Of a stretch of DNA of 64,000 nt, positions 17,135 to 24,739 are shown in pieces. Under the pieces are notes generated by a model. It searched no databases. It saw only the letters and a list, made by a program, of their open reading frames with translations, and had not been told where the DNA came from. The DNA lies in NCBI RefSeq assembly GCF_016756595.1, contig NZ_AP023257.1, positions 4,604,001-4,668,000 of the forward strand, read 5' to 3'. The stretch is from Mesorhizobium sp. L-2-11 (GTDB lineage Bacteria; Pseudomonadota; Alphaproteobacteria; Rhizobiales; Rhizobiaceae). How positions within the stretch are numbered: position 1 is the first letter of the stretch; every line of letters begins with the position of its first letter. The translations under genes and the position numbers were made by a program.

Positions 17135-17770
17135 ATGACGTCAGACCCGGAATTCCCGGACGATTTTCGCGCCGATCTGGCCAATCTCTTCCTGTGGCGG
17201 CGGGATGTCAGGCGATTCAGGCCGACGCCGCTCCCCGAAGGCGCTCTGGAGCGGCTGCTTGAGGTCGCCAGCATTGCGCCTTCGGTCGGGCTGAGCCAGC
17301 CCTGGCGTTTCGTCGTGGTCGAGAGCGCGGAATGCCGCGGCGCCGTGAGGGCATGCTTTGAGCGCTGCAATGCGGAGGCGCTCGCATCTTTCGGCGGCGA
17401 ACGCGCCGCGCTCTATGCGCGCCTGAAACTTGCCGGCCTGAACGAGGCGCCTTGTCAATTCGCTGTCTTTGCCGACCGCGCGACGGAACAGGGGCATGGG
17501 CTCGGTCGCCTGACCATGCCCGCGACCATCGACTATTCGGCGGTGATGGCGATCCACACCTTTTGGCTGGCGGCGCGCGCGGAAGGAATAGGCATGGGCT
17601 GGGTCTCGATCCTCGACCCGGCCGAAATGGCGACGATCCTGGACGCGCCGCCGGAGTGGACTCTGATTGGTTACTTCTGCGTCGGCTACCCCTGCGAGAA
17701 CCACAGCGTGCCGGAACTGGAGCGAGAAGGCTGGGAAGTCCGGCGCGCTTCGATGGTGATAAGGCGGTAG
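17135..17770 (+). CDS. bluB: 5,6-dimethylbenzimidazole synthase
   Basis: A 211-residue flavin-dependent enzyme that fragments reduced FMN to 5,6-dimethylbenzimidazole, the lower ligand of vitamin B12. Family hallmarks: FLWRRDVRRFRPTPLPEG near the N-terminus, SIAPSVGLSQPWRFVVV (FMN contact), and the AEGIGMGWVSILDP and PPEWTLIGYFCVGYP segments. Length fits BluB (about 205-225). No other cobalamin gene and no cobalamin riboswitch are visible next to it, so it is a solitary member of the pathway here. Confidence 0.93.
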   Translation: MTSDPEFPDDFRADLANLFLWRRDVRRFRPTPLPEGALERLLEVASIAPSVGLSQPWRFVVVESAECRGAVRACFERCNAEALASFGGERAALYARLKLAGLNEAPCQFAVFADRATEQGHGLGRLTMPATIDYSAVMAIHTFWLAARAEGIGMGWVSILDPAEMATILDAPPEWTLIGYFCVGYPCENHSVPELEREGWEVRRASMVIRR

Positions 17771-17927
17771 TGCAACGGCGACGCTGCCACCCTCTTTGCA
17801 GGGAAGTATGGCTTCTCCCTTGCAGGGAAGAATGGATATCATGGATGTTTTCGCCAATCGCCGGCATCGCCAACAAGCCATTATGGCGAAGCCAGCCGTG
17901 ACAGCCTTGATCTGAGGAAGGGCAAAA

Positions 17928-18224
17928 ATGTTTCGCTACGACGTGCAGGCCGAGATCTGGGTCTATCCAGGCAAAGGCGGCTGGCATTTCGTGACGCCGC
18001 CGCCGGAGCTTGGGGCACGGATCAAGACGGCAATGGCGGGGATGGCACGGCCCTGGGGCTCGCTTGGCGTGGAAGCCGTCATCGGCCAGACCAGATGGCG
18101 AACATCGCTGTTTCCCGACAAGAAATCCGGCAGCCTGCTGTTGCCGATCAAGACGGCGGTGCGGGTCCGCGAAGGCCTTCGGGCTGGCGACACTGCCAAG
18201 CTGACGATCGAGATGAAGTTATGA
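17928..18224 (+). CDS. DUF1905 domain protein
   Basis: A 98-residue protein matching DUF1905: N-terminal FRYDVQAEIWVYPGKGGWHFVTPP, the middle SLGVEAVIGQTRWRTSLFPDKKSGSLLLPIK and the C-terminal AVRVREGLRAGDTAKLTIEM. The family adopts a small beta-rich fold and has no firmly assigned role. It has a plausible Shine-Dalgarno (GAGGAAGGG) 8 bases upstream. Confidence 0.8.
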   Translation: MFRYDVQAEIWVYPGKGGWHFVTPPPELGARIKTAMAGMARPWGSLGVEAVIGQTRWRTSLFPDKKSGSLLLPIKTAVRVREGLRAGDTAKLTIEMKL

Positions 18225-18304
18225 CAACATTGGTTTTGGCTGACGGCGATACGCCTTGCGGTGGCTAAAGCACGTCGAAGACGCGCTTAAGTTCTTGTTT
18301 TTAT

Positions 18305-18353
18305 AGATGTCGCTATCGCAAAACCGCTGCGCACTTTTGCCCGACATGCATCA
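18305..18353. repeat. Dispersed hairpin repeat, copy 1
   Basis: About 49 bases related to a second copy at 28605-28655. Shared core elements are AAAACCGCTGC, CACTTTTG and CGACATGCATCAG. The ends form inverted repeats (GATGTCG facing CGACATGC). It lies in the gap between the DUF1905 gene and ndk. Confidence 0.7.
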
Positions 18354-18436
18354 GCGCCAGCCCCTTGGCAAGCCGGCGGGCGGCTTGTATAGAGCCCGCC
18401 ACCCTCAATTCCACTCTCCATCACAAGGACGACCCC

Positions 18437-18859
18437 ATGGCGCTCGAACGCACCTTTTCCATGATCAAGCCGGACGCAACCCGGCGCAATCTCACCGGCG
18501 CCATCACCCAGATGCTCGAAGAAGCCGGCCTGCGCGTCGTCGCTTCGCGCCGGGTGTGGATGAGCCGCCGCGAGGCGGAAGGTTTTTATGCCGTGCACAA
18601 GGATCGTCCGTTCTTCGGCGAACTGGTCGAGTCGATGTCGTCGGGCCCAACGGTCGTGCAGGTGCTGGAAGGCGAGAACGCCATTGCCAAAAACCGCGAC
18701 GTGATGGGGGCCACCAACCCGGCCAACGCCGCCGAAGGCACCATCCGCAAGCTGCACGCGCTGTCGATCGGCGAGAATTCCGTGCACGGATCCGACGCCC
18801 CCGAGACCGCCGCGCAGGAGATCAAGTACTGGTTCTCGGACACCGAGATCGTCGGCTGA
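18437..18859 (+). CDS. ndk: Nucleoside diphosphate kinase
   Basis: A 140-residue enzyme that equilibrates nucleoside tri- and diphosphates through a phosphohistidine. The family signature [10 protein letters not shown] contains the catalytic His117; [10 protein letters not shown] at the N-terminus and the Kpn-loop region [16 protein letters not shown] are intact. Length is standard. A rho-independent terminator follows 29 bases after the stop, so the gene appears monocistronic. Confidence 0.97.
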   Translation: MALERTFSMIKPDATRRNLTGAITQMLEEAGLRVVASRRVWMSRREAEGFYAVHKDRPFFGELVESMSSGPTVVQVLEGENAIAKNRDVMGATNPANAAEGTIRKLHALSIGENSVHGSDAPETAAQEIKYWFSDTEIVG

Positions 18860-18888
18860 GCCGATAAGTCCATCACCACGTCACATGC

Positions 18889-18918
18889 AAAAAGGCCGGC
18901 GCAATGCTGGCCTTTTTC
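18889..18918 (+). terminator. Rho-independent terminator of ndk
   Basis: AAAAAGGCCGGC and GCTGGCCTTTTT form an almost perfect 12-base-pair stem around GCAAT; the T-run supplies the tail. The symmetric A/T flanks could make it bidirectional for the minus-strand gene ending at 19003. Confidence 0.85.
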
Positions 18919-18965
18919 GTTGCGGCGATCCGGCACCGGACGCCGGAGCCGACACCCGCCAACTG

Positions 18966-19000
18966 CGCATGATGCTCAAAAACCGAAACCGATTTTGAGC
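18966..19000. repeat. GCGCATGAT-type hairpin repeat, copy 1
   Basis: GCGCATGAT followed by GCTCAAAA, loop ACCGAAACCGA and TTTTGAGC (8-bp stem, 18974-19000). It stands directly beyond the stop of the YbaY/META gene. A related arrangement (GCGCATGAT plus hairpin) is at 56572-56598. Confidence 0.55.
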
Positions 19001-19002
19001 GA

Positions 19003-19770
19003 TCAGCTCGCGGCGTTGAAGCGCAGGATGACGCCGCCGTCCTTGTCGGCGATGATGAGCTTGCCGGCGTCGATGTGATACGCTGCCGCCTTGGCCAGCG
19101 CCTTGAACAGCGCCTGTTCCTCAGCCATGATCTTGGAGGCGCAGGCCTTGAAGGTCGAACCGATGTCACTGATGACGATCGTCGAACCATCGACTTTGGC
19201 GGTGGCGAAGTAGACGTTGCAAGGGCCGCTGCCGCCGGCCTTGCCGGTCTCACTGATCCTGAACGTCGCCTGCGGCTCGGCGATCACACCAATGCCGTCG
19301 ATATACTCGATCAGCCAGCTCTGCCCGAACACCGGGGCCGACGCCGGCTGCTCGCTCGACGTCACCATCTTCAGCATGATGATCTGGGGCGCGTCGCTCA
19401 GCGGATCGACCTGGTGGCGCATATCGGAGATGAACAACAGCCTGTCGTCGACGGTGATGCGCGCCTGCAGCACATAGGTCATATCAGGCCGGATCACCTG
19501 GGGATCAAAGCTGATCTCGAACTTGATCGGCACCTGGCCGGCGGGCGTCACTTTACGCTCGCCGATGACAGCGGCCGGCGCATCGGCCTGCGAGACATCG
19601 GCAAGCTGCACGGAAAGCACGGCGTTGGGCGGCAGCGCAATGCGCTCGCGATACATCACCTCGCCCGTCAGGGTCTTCTCGGCAGCGAAGGACAACTCAG
19701 GCACCACCAGTATAGCAACAACCAGCGGCACGACACCGAAGATGAAGAACTCGGCGATCCTGTCCAGCAT
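19003..19770 (-). CDS. Secreted YbaY-type plus META domain protein
   Basis: A 255-residue exported protein. A signal peptide covers about residues 1-30 (hydrophobic FFIFGVVPLVVAILVV, cleavage near SFAAE). Residues about 31-140 match the YbaY/pilotin-like domain (LTGEVMYRERIALPPNAVLSVQL, ... YVLQARITVDDRLLFISD). Residues about 150-250 match a META/HslJ-like domain (GQSWLIEYIDG, GPCNVYFATAKVDG, GSTFKACASKIMAEEQALFKAL). The ATG at 19770 has GGAG 7 bases upstream. No lipobox is evident. The role is unknown, probably envelope stress; it is divergent from the bufferin operon. Confidence 0.75.
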   Translation of the reverse strand: MLDRIAEFFIFGVVPLVVAILVVPELSFAAEKTLTGEVMYRERIALPPNAVLSVQLADVSQADAPAAVIGERKVTPAGQVPIKFEISFDPQVIRPDMTYVLQARITVDDRLLFISDMRHQVDPLSDAPQIIMLKMVTSSEQPASAPVFGQSWLIEYIDGIGVIAEPQATFRISETGKAGGSGPCNVYFATAKVDGSTIVISDIGSTFKACASKIMAEEQALFKALAKAAAYHIDAGKLIIADKDGGVILRFNAAS

Positions 19771-19954
19771 GATCCTGCTCCCCATGCGCCCTGGTCGGAA
19801 GGTCTCGCAGGATTGCGGTGGTTCCGTGGCGCCCACACCGACTATTCGCACGGCGGGTGCCTTCCGGCGGCTTGCGGCTAATCGTCGGTCTCCTTGGCGT
19901 GCCCGGCAAGATTTGCTCAAGTCAGGCGATCACGAAGTCGTGTTCCCAAAAGAT

Positions 19955-19980
19955 GTAACGCAGCGAACCTCCGGACCGAA
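19955..19980 (+). promoter_or_regulatory. Candidate ECF sigma-factor (SigF-type) promoter of the buf operon
   Basis: GTAACG (19955-19960) and CGAA (19977-19980) are separated by exactly 16 bases. To my knowledge the Caulobacter ECF factor SigF, which controls DUF2282/bufferin genes, uses a GTAAC-type -35 and a CGAA-type -10 with this spacing. The element is 56 bases upstream of the bufA start and points towards it. No sigma factor gene is in the window. Confidence 0.55.
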
Positions 19981-20036
19981 CTGACCATGCGCGCTTGAGG
20001 AATGGCGCGCGCAACAACCCAAGCGGAGGTTAAATC

Positions 20037-20360
20037 ATGTCAACAAGATCAACCGTGAGCGCGGCCTTCCTGGCCGGCGCCGTTGCCACGGCTCTTGCTT
20101 CTTTTGCGACGGCCGCGCCGCTGTCCGAGGCAGAAGCCAAGGCGGCGATGGATGCCGGCAAGGAGAAGTGCTTTGGCGTCGCCCTAAAGGGGCAGAACGA
20201 CTGCGCGGCAGGACCTGGCACTACCTGCCAAGGCACCTCGACCGTCGATTACCAGGGCAACGCCTGGAAGTTCGTCGACGGCGGCACCTGCACGACGATG
20301 GACCTGCCCGGCGACCGCAAGGGCTCGCTCACGGCACTGAGCCGCGACGTCCCGTCCTAA
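20037..20360 (+). CDS. bufA1: DUF2282 / BufA1-type bufferin precursor peptide
   Basis: A 107-residue RiPP precursor. Residues 1-27 are a Sec signal peptide (hydrophobic [15 protein letters not shown], cleavage after TAA). The mature part has exactly four cysteines (45, 56, 64, 85) in the family pattern EKCFGVA, QNDCA, TTCQGTS and GGTC. In Caulobacter the equivalent BufA1 cysteines are modified by an MNIO enzyme and the product binds copper. Start is supported by GCGGAGG 7 bases upstream. The next three genes encode the expected partners, making this assignment firm by context. Confidence 0.93.
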   Translation: MSTRSTVSAAFLAGAVATALASFATAAPLSEAEAKAAMDAGKEKCFGVALKGQNDCAAGPGTTCQGTSTVDYQGNAWKFVDGGTCTTMDLPGDRKGSLTALSRDVPS

Positions 20361-20393
20361 GCAACGCAAGCTGCCCGGAAAGCGGAGATGAAG

Positions 20394-21317
20394 ATGAACG
20401 GACTGGCCCCGGCATCCGGCATATCGAAAACCTCGCGCTTTCCGGCGCACCCGATCGCCGGCCTTGCCGGCACCAGTTTCAAGCACGAGCATCTACACGC
20501 GATCCTCGGCGACGGCCCAAAGGACGGCTTCTTCGAGGTCCACGCCGAAAACTACATGGGCGCCGGCGGCCCGCCGCACGATGCTCTGGCCAGGATTCGC
20601 CGCGACTATCCCGTTTCGCTGCACGGGGTGTGCATGTCGATCGGCGGACCGCGGCCGCTCGACAAAGTGCATCTCGGCCGTTTCAAGGCGCTCGTCGACC
20701 GCTATGAGCCGGCGCTCGTTTCCGAGCATCTCGCCTGGTCGACCCACGACAGCACCTATTACAACGACCTGCTTCCCCTGCCCTATGCGCCGGCAACGGT
20801 TTCGCGCGTGGCGGATCACATCGATGAAATGCAGGAGACGATCGGACGCCCGATCCTGCTCGAGAACCCCTCGACCTATGTCCTTTTCGCGGAATCGACG
20901 ATGAGCGAGACGGATTTCATCGGCGCGCTGGTACAGCGCACCGGTTGCGGCCTGCTGCTCGACGTCAACAATGTCTTCGTTTCGGCCACCAACCACGGCT
21001 ATTCAGCCCTTTCCTACCTCGCGGATTTCCCGCTGGCGCATGTCGGCGAAATCCATCTGGCCGGGCACGCCGAGCAGGAGGATGACGAGGGCGCCCTGCT
21101 GCTCATCGACAGCCATGACGGTCCGGTCGCCGACCCGGTCTGGAAGCTCTCCGATATCGTCATCGGCCGATGCGGACCGCTGCCGACGCTGATCGAATGG
21201 GACAGCGCCATTCCCGACTGGCCGGTGCTCAAGGCGGAAGCCGCCGCCGCGCAAGCGATTCTCGACCATCACGCCGACAGCCACCGTGTATTCGGAAAAG
21301 CCCATGCCGCAGGATGA
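20394..21317 (+). CDS. bufB1: MNIO (DUF692) enzyme, bufferin-modifying BufB type
   Basis: A 307-residue multinuclear non-heme iron oxidase of the DUF692 family, TIM-barrel fold. Metal-ligand regions are visible: SFKHEHLHAIL, FFEVHAENYMG, SLHGVCMSIGG, VSEHLAWS, LLENPSTY, LLLDVNNVFVS, GEIHLAGH and DSHDGPV. MNIO enzymes oxidise Cys residues of precursor peptides; the BufA1-type precursor lies directly upstream. I chose the ATG at 20394 because GGAG is 6 bases before it; the ATG at 20388 is too close to that site. The 3' end overlaps bufC by 14 bases. Confidence 0.93.
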   Translation: MNGLAPASGISKTSRFPAHPIAGLAGTSFKHEHLHAILGDGPKDGFFEVHAENYMGAGGPPHDALARIRRDYPVSLHGVCMSIGGPRPLDKVHLGRFKALVDRYEPALVSEHLAWSTHDSTYYNDLLPLPYAPATVSRVADHIDEMQETIGRPILLENPSTYVLFAESTMSETDFIGALVQRTGCGLLLDVNNVFVSATNHGYSALSYLADFPLAHVGEIHLAGHAEQEDDEGALLLIDSHDGPVADPVWKLSDIVIGRCGPLPTLIEWDSAIPDWPVLKAEAAAAQAILDHHADSHRVFGKAHAAG

Positions 21318-22104
21318 ACTCCAGTCGGGCGATCTTAGCCACCGGTTCGACTATGCCGCGGCATTCACCGCCGGTTTGCTCGATCCTGACCGTGCCCCGC
21401 CTGATGCCGTCTCTGGGCCGAACGGCAAGGCAGCGGTCAAACGATACGCCGTCTACCGCAACAACGTCACGGTCAGCCTGATCGATGCGCTGGCCGCCAG
21501 CTTTCCAGCGACGCTGCGCATCACCGGCCCGGACTTCTTTCGGGCGATGGCGCGCTTCCATGTCCGCGAAACGCCGCCCACTTCGCCGCTTCTGTTCGAA
21601 TACGGCCGCGACTTTCCCGATTTCATCGAGCGCTACGACTATGCGCGGCCGATGCCATGGCTGGCCGACGTGGCGCGCCTGGAACGGGCCTGGCTTGACG
21701 CCTATCATGCCGCCGACGCGGAACCGCTTGATCCCGTGGCACTGGCGGCGATCCCGCTCGAAAGGCTAGCCGATACCGTGTTCACGCCGCACCCGGCAAC
21801 GCGTGCCATGCGCTCGCGCTATCCGGTCGTGACGATCTTTGCGGCGAACCGGGGCGACCGCCCTGTCGGGCGGATCGAGGCGGACGGCCCTGAAGACGCG
21901 CTGGTCACGCGGCCCGGGCTCGAAGTCTTTGTTCGCCACCTGCCGCCCGGCGGCGCAGCTTTTGTGGATCGTCTCATGGCGGGCGAGCCGCTCGGCGCGG
22001 CGGCCGCGGCAGCATTTGCGGAAACTGCCGAATTCGACCTTGCCGCCAACATTGCCGGCCTGCTGCAAGCAGGCGCCTTCACAGCGGCACACCAGGGAGG
22101 GTGA
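21304..22104 (+). CDS. bufC1: DUF2063 partner protein, BufC type
   Basis: A 266-residue protein of the DUF2063 family. The N-terminal domain (about 15-105) holds the conserved FDYAAAFTAGLLDPDR, KRYAVYRNNVTVSLIDALAA and PPTSPLLFEYGRDFPDFIE motifs; the C-terminal half carries VFTPHPATRAMRSRYPVVTIFAAN. DUF2063 proteins accompany MNIO enzymes and are thought to recognise the precursor peptide and deliver it to the enzyme. The ATG at 21304 lies inside the end of bufB, so translation is coupled. Old annotations call the family putative DNA-binding. Confidence 0.9.
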   Translation: MPQDELQSGDLSHRFDYAAAFTAGLLDPDRAPPDAVSGPNGKAAVKRYAVYRNNVTVSLIDALAASFPATLRITGPDFFRAMARFHVRETPPTSPLLFEYGRDFPDFIERYDYARPMPWLADVARLERAWLDAYHAADAEPLDPVALAAIPLERLADTVFTPHPATRAMRSRYPVVTIFAANRGDRPVGRIEADGPEDALVTRPGLEVFVRHLPPGGAAFVDRLMAGEPLGAAAAAAFAETAEFDLAANIAGLLQAGAFTAAHQGG

Positions 22105-22106
22105 GC

Positions 22107-22604
22107 ATGACGAACCATGGATGGAACGCCAGCACCGAGCCGCGAGGGGCTGCCACCCTCGTCGAGAGGGTGAATGCCGCGCTGCGCACGAGTGCCACAC
22201 CATCGTTGACGCAACTCGTCCTGCGCTGCGCGCTCGCTGTCCCGTTCTGGCGGTCCGGCATTAACAAATGGGACGGTTTTTTGCAGTTGAACGAGGTGGC
22301 CGTGCTGCTTTTCAGCTCGGAGCTCAAGCTGCATCTCCCAGGCGGCCCTTACGATTTTCCTGCGCCTGGGTTGGTGGCGTTCGTCTCAGGGTCGGCGGAA
22401 ATCCTGCTGCCAATTCTTCTCGTTCTCGGCCTGGCGACACGCCTGGCGGCATTCGGCCTGCTCGTGATGACGCTGGTCATACAACTCACCGTGCCCGACG
22501 GCTGGCCGCTGCACATCACCTGGGCGGCGATGGCGCTCGGCATCATGGCGTGGGGACCCGGTCGGATTGCGCTCGATCACTGGATCGGCACTGACAAGGG
22601 CTAA
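22107..22604 (+). CDS. bufD: DoxX-family membrane protein of the buf operon
   Basis: A 165-residue inner-membrane protein of the DoxX family with four hydrophobic segments (about 40-58, 88-112, 115-135, 138-155). The LRCALAVPFWRSGINKWDGF motif near residue 45 is typical of DoxX proteins in DUF692/DUF2063 clusters, such as GigT of the gold-induced gig genes. It may support quinone-linked redox chemistry or peptide handling at the membrane; this is inferred. The ATG at 22107 has GGAGG 6 bases upstream; a GTG at 22101 overlapping the bufC stop is an alternative. Confidence 0.88.
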   Translation: MTNHGWNASTEPRGAATLVERVNAALRTSATPSLTQLVLRCALAVPFWRSGINKWDGFLQLNEVAVLLFSSELKLHLPGGPYDFPAPGLVAFVSGSAEILLPILLVLGLATRLAAFGLLVMTLVIQLTVPDGWPLHITWAAMALGIMAWGPGRIALDHWIGTDKG

Positions 22605-22682
22605 GCTTATCCAACTCTTCCGCGTCCGCATTGCCATCAGGCGGCTAGAGTGGTGATGGACTCCCGCCCAAAATGCGAGGTT

Positions 22683-22715
22683 TAGCGTGCTATCCGCGCC
22701 GGCCGTCGCGCCACC
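22683..22715 (-). pseudogene. Short remnant matching the 3' end of the AraC-type regulator gene
   Basis: TTAGCGTGCTATCCGCGCC followed by GG and CCGTCGCGCCA repeats the last about 31 bases of the AraC-type gene at 24738-24768, apart from a 2-base insertion. Read on the minus strand it would encode WRDGRRG and stop, against WRDGARIAR in the intact gene. It looks like the tail of a lost paralogue or a small duplicated piece. Confidence 0.4.
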
Positions 22716-22820
22716 CGCGTGAAGCACCTGCGAGGCAAGGGGGACTTGCGCCACGCATCACTTCAGGATTTTCGATGGCCGTGGCTAGCGCCCCTCGATA
22801 AAGCGCCTGCCAGTTCACCC

Positions 22821-24419
22821 TCACCAGCCTCCACCTCCACCTGCACCTGCACCTCCACCCCCGCCTCCACTCCCGCCTCCGCCGCCCGTGGCAGGAAAGA
22901 GAGGCGTCCTTGGAGTGCTCCGCTTAACCGGTTCGACTACTTTCCTCGCCGTAGCCTTTTTGTGCTCGACGATCCTAGGCGCAGTTGTCGCGCGAACGAC
23001 CTTCGGCTGTGGCTTCGCAAGTGGCTGTGCGGAGCGCGCCTGGTCGGCAGCCCTTCTGGCGCGGATCGCCGCCATCATCGGGTCGGTCTGGACCATCAGG
23101 AACGCCAGTTGCTCGCGCGTCAAATAGGTGGTCCGCGGCAGGCCGTTCTTGCCCTGCCAGACGCCGATCGCCTGGCGGGTCTTCGGACCGATTTTGCCGT
23201 CGACGTGGCCGAGCTCGTTACCAAGGGCCTCGATGCGTAGCTGCAGATCGATGCGGCCGTTGTGATCGAGCCCGATTGCGCCTTCCGTCTGCTCAGTGCC
23301 TGGCGTCTTCATTTCGTCCGTAGTGCCGACAGAGATGCGAACGGTCGAGCCGAAATTGGCGTTTGCCTGACCCGTGTCGAGTGCCGCGACCTGCTTCTTT
23401 TGGGCATTCGGGTCCTTCAACTGATCGATGTTGAGCTTCGCCACCGTGGCGAAGCGGCCGTTCGGGAATTGTTCGAGATAGGCCTCGTAGAACGGAGTGG
23501 AATTCTTTTTCGAAGCCTCGTCCCAAAGACGCGTCTCAATCTCCCGGGACAGCACATCGTGGGTCATGGGAACTGCAGCCGCGTTGGACTCTTCGACGAT
23601 GGGCTTGGCGGATGGTGCCGGTGGTTTGCCTAGAAAAACCTCGCGTCCCAGCGATGCGTTGTGCCAGGGCCGCTGCCGTCCTTGCGTGGCCCCCGTCACC
23701 TCGCCGCGCACGCGCGTCAGCGCGCTCTGGATCTCGACGCCGGGCTCGGTCAGATGCTTGGCGAGCGCCAGCGAGTACGGGCTGTCGACACCGGGGCCGT
23801 CGAAGGCGATGGCACCCGGATCGGTTGCGTAGGCGATCAGCAAGCCGCCAGTGCCGACGCCGTCCGCTTTCGCTTCGACCGGCGCAAGGCCAGCGCCCAG
23901 CGAGCGGCTTTTTGGCAGCGAGGCGGCCAGCGTCCTTGCCAGCGGATTGTCGCGGCAGGCATCTAGGATGATGACGCCGACCGCGGGATCGGGCGGCAGC
24001 GCCTCCATGAATTCGTCGATCTGGACTGTGCGGGTTTTGAGATAGGCGGGCGACGTCAACTCGGCATCGACCGGAATAAGATAGTTCTTGCCGTCGACCT
24101 GCATGCCGTGGCCAGCATAGAAAATGACGGCAAGGTCGGCATTGTAGGATGCCTCGGTGAACCGGCTGATCAGGCTGCGCATGCCTGCATTGTCCTGATC
24201 GACCCCCTCTATTACCTCGAATCCGGCATTGTACAGCGTGGATGCGATGAGCTGCGCGTCGTTGGCGGGATTGGGTAACGGCACGGCGTTGACATATTTA
24301 CTGTTGCCGATCACCAGCGCGACGCGCTTGGCGGCGTCGGTCGTGGCGGCGGCCTGGGCGCCGAACGCGGCAAGGACGAACAGAACAACTACGCTCAAAA
24401 GGACGGCGAACGCTTTCAT
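22821..24419 (-). CDS. Secreted caspase-like (peptidase C14) protein with peptidoglycan-binding-like region
   Basis: A 532-residue exported protein. Residues 1-24 form a signal peptide. The caspase fold (about 30-275) starts with RVALVIGNSKY and has the catalytic dyad His104 (FYAGHGMQ) and Cys155 (LDACRDNP), both intact. Residues about 375-445 look like a peptidoglycan-binding-type domain (LDHNGRIDLQLRIEALG ... GKIGPKTRQAIGVWQGKNGLP). A basic Pro/Lys region and a Gly-rich tail ending in Trp complete it. Such proteins are orthocaspase-like, cutting after basic residues; the substrate here is unknown. No pathway partner is adjacent. Confidence 0.85.
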   Translation of the reverse strand: MKAFAVLLSVVVLFVLAAFGAQAAATTDAAKRVALVIGNSKYVNAVPLPNPANDAQLIASTLYNAGFEVIEGVDQDNAGMRSLISRFTEASYNADLAVIFYAGHGMQVDGKNYLIPVDAELTSPAYLKTRTVQIDEFMEALPPDPAVGVIILDACRDNPLARTLAASLPKSRSLGAGLAPVEAKADGVGTGGLLIAYATDPGAIAFDGPGVDSPYSLALAKHLTEPGVEIQSALTRVRGEVTGATQGRQRPWHNASLGREVFLGKPPAPSAKPIVEESNAAAVPMTHDVLSREIETRLWDEASKKNSTPFYEAYLEQFPNGRFATVAKLNIDQLKDPNAQKKQVAALDTGQANANFGSTVRISVGTTDEMKTPGTEQTEGAIGLDHNGRIDLQLRIEALGNELGHVDGKIGPKTRQAIGVWQGKNGLPRTTYLTREQLAFLMVQTDPMMAAIRARRAADQARSAQPLAKPQPKVVRATTAPRIVEHKKATARKVVEPVKRSTPRTPLFPATGGGGGSGGGGGGAGAGGGGGW

Positions 24420-24739
24420 GGATCAGCCCTCCACCCCAACGGGCACGTTATCGGTCTCTACGCATGCTAAATTCCGTTAGCGACCAAGTCGCTTCTGCCA
24501 CAAATGGCCCCTGGCATATCTGGTCTCGGCCACGGTCTCGGTTCGAGGCGCCCTAAAAAACTCCTCCATTCTACTGCGTTCGGGGCAGCATGGAAACGGG
24601 TGGCGAAAGGGAATGTCAGCCTTCGACATTCGCCCGCGCAGCAGTTTGAGGGTCTCTTTTCTAAACGATCTAACATCGCGAAGGCAGCCTAGCGGGCTGA
24701 GAATATCTGGCGGCCCTTTGGCCCGCGAATCAGGCCTAA
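24420..24739. other. Gene-free stretch
   Basis: About 320 bases between the start of the caspase-like gene and the stop of the AraC-type gene, both on the minus strand. GC content dips slightly. It should contain the caspase-gene promoter, but I cannot point to a convincing -35/-10 pair. No RNA gene or repeat is seen. Confidence 0.45.
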
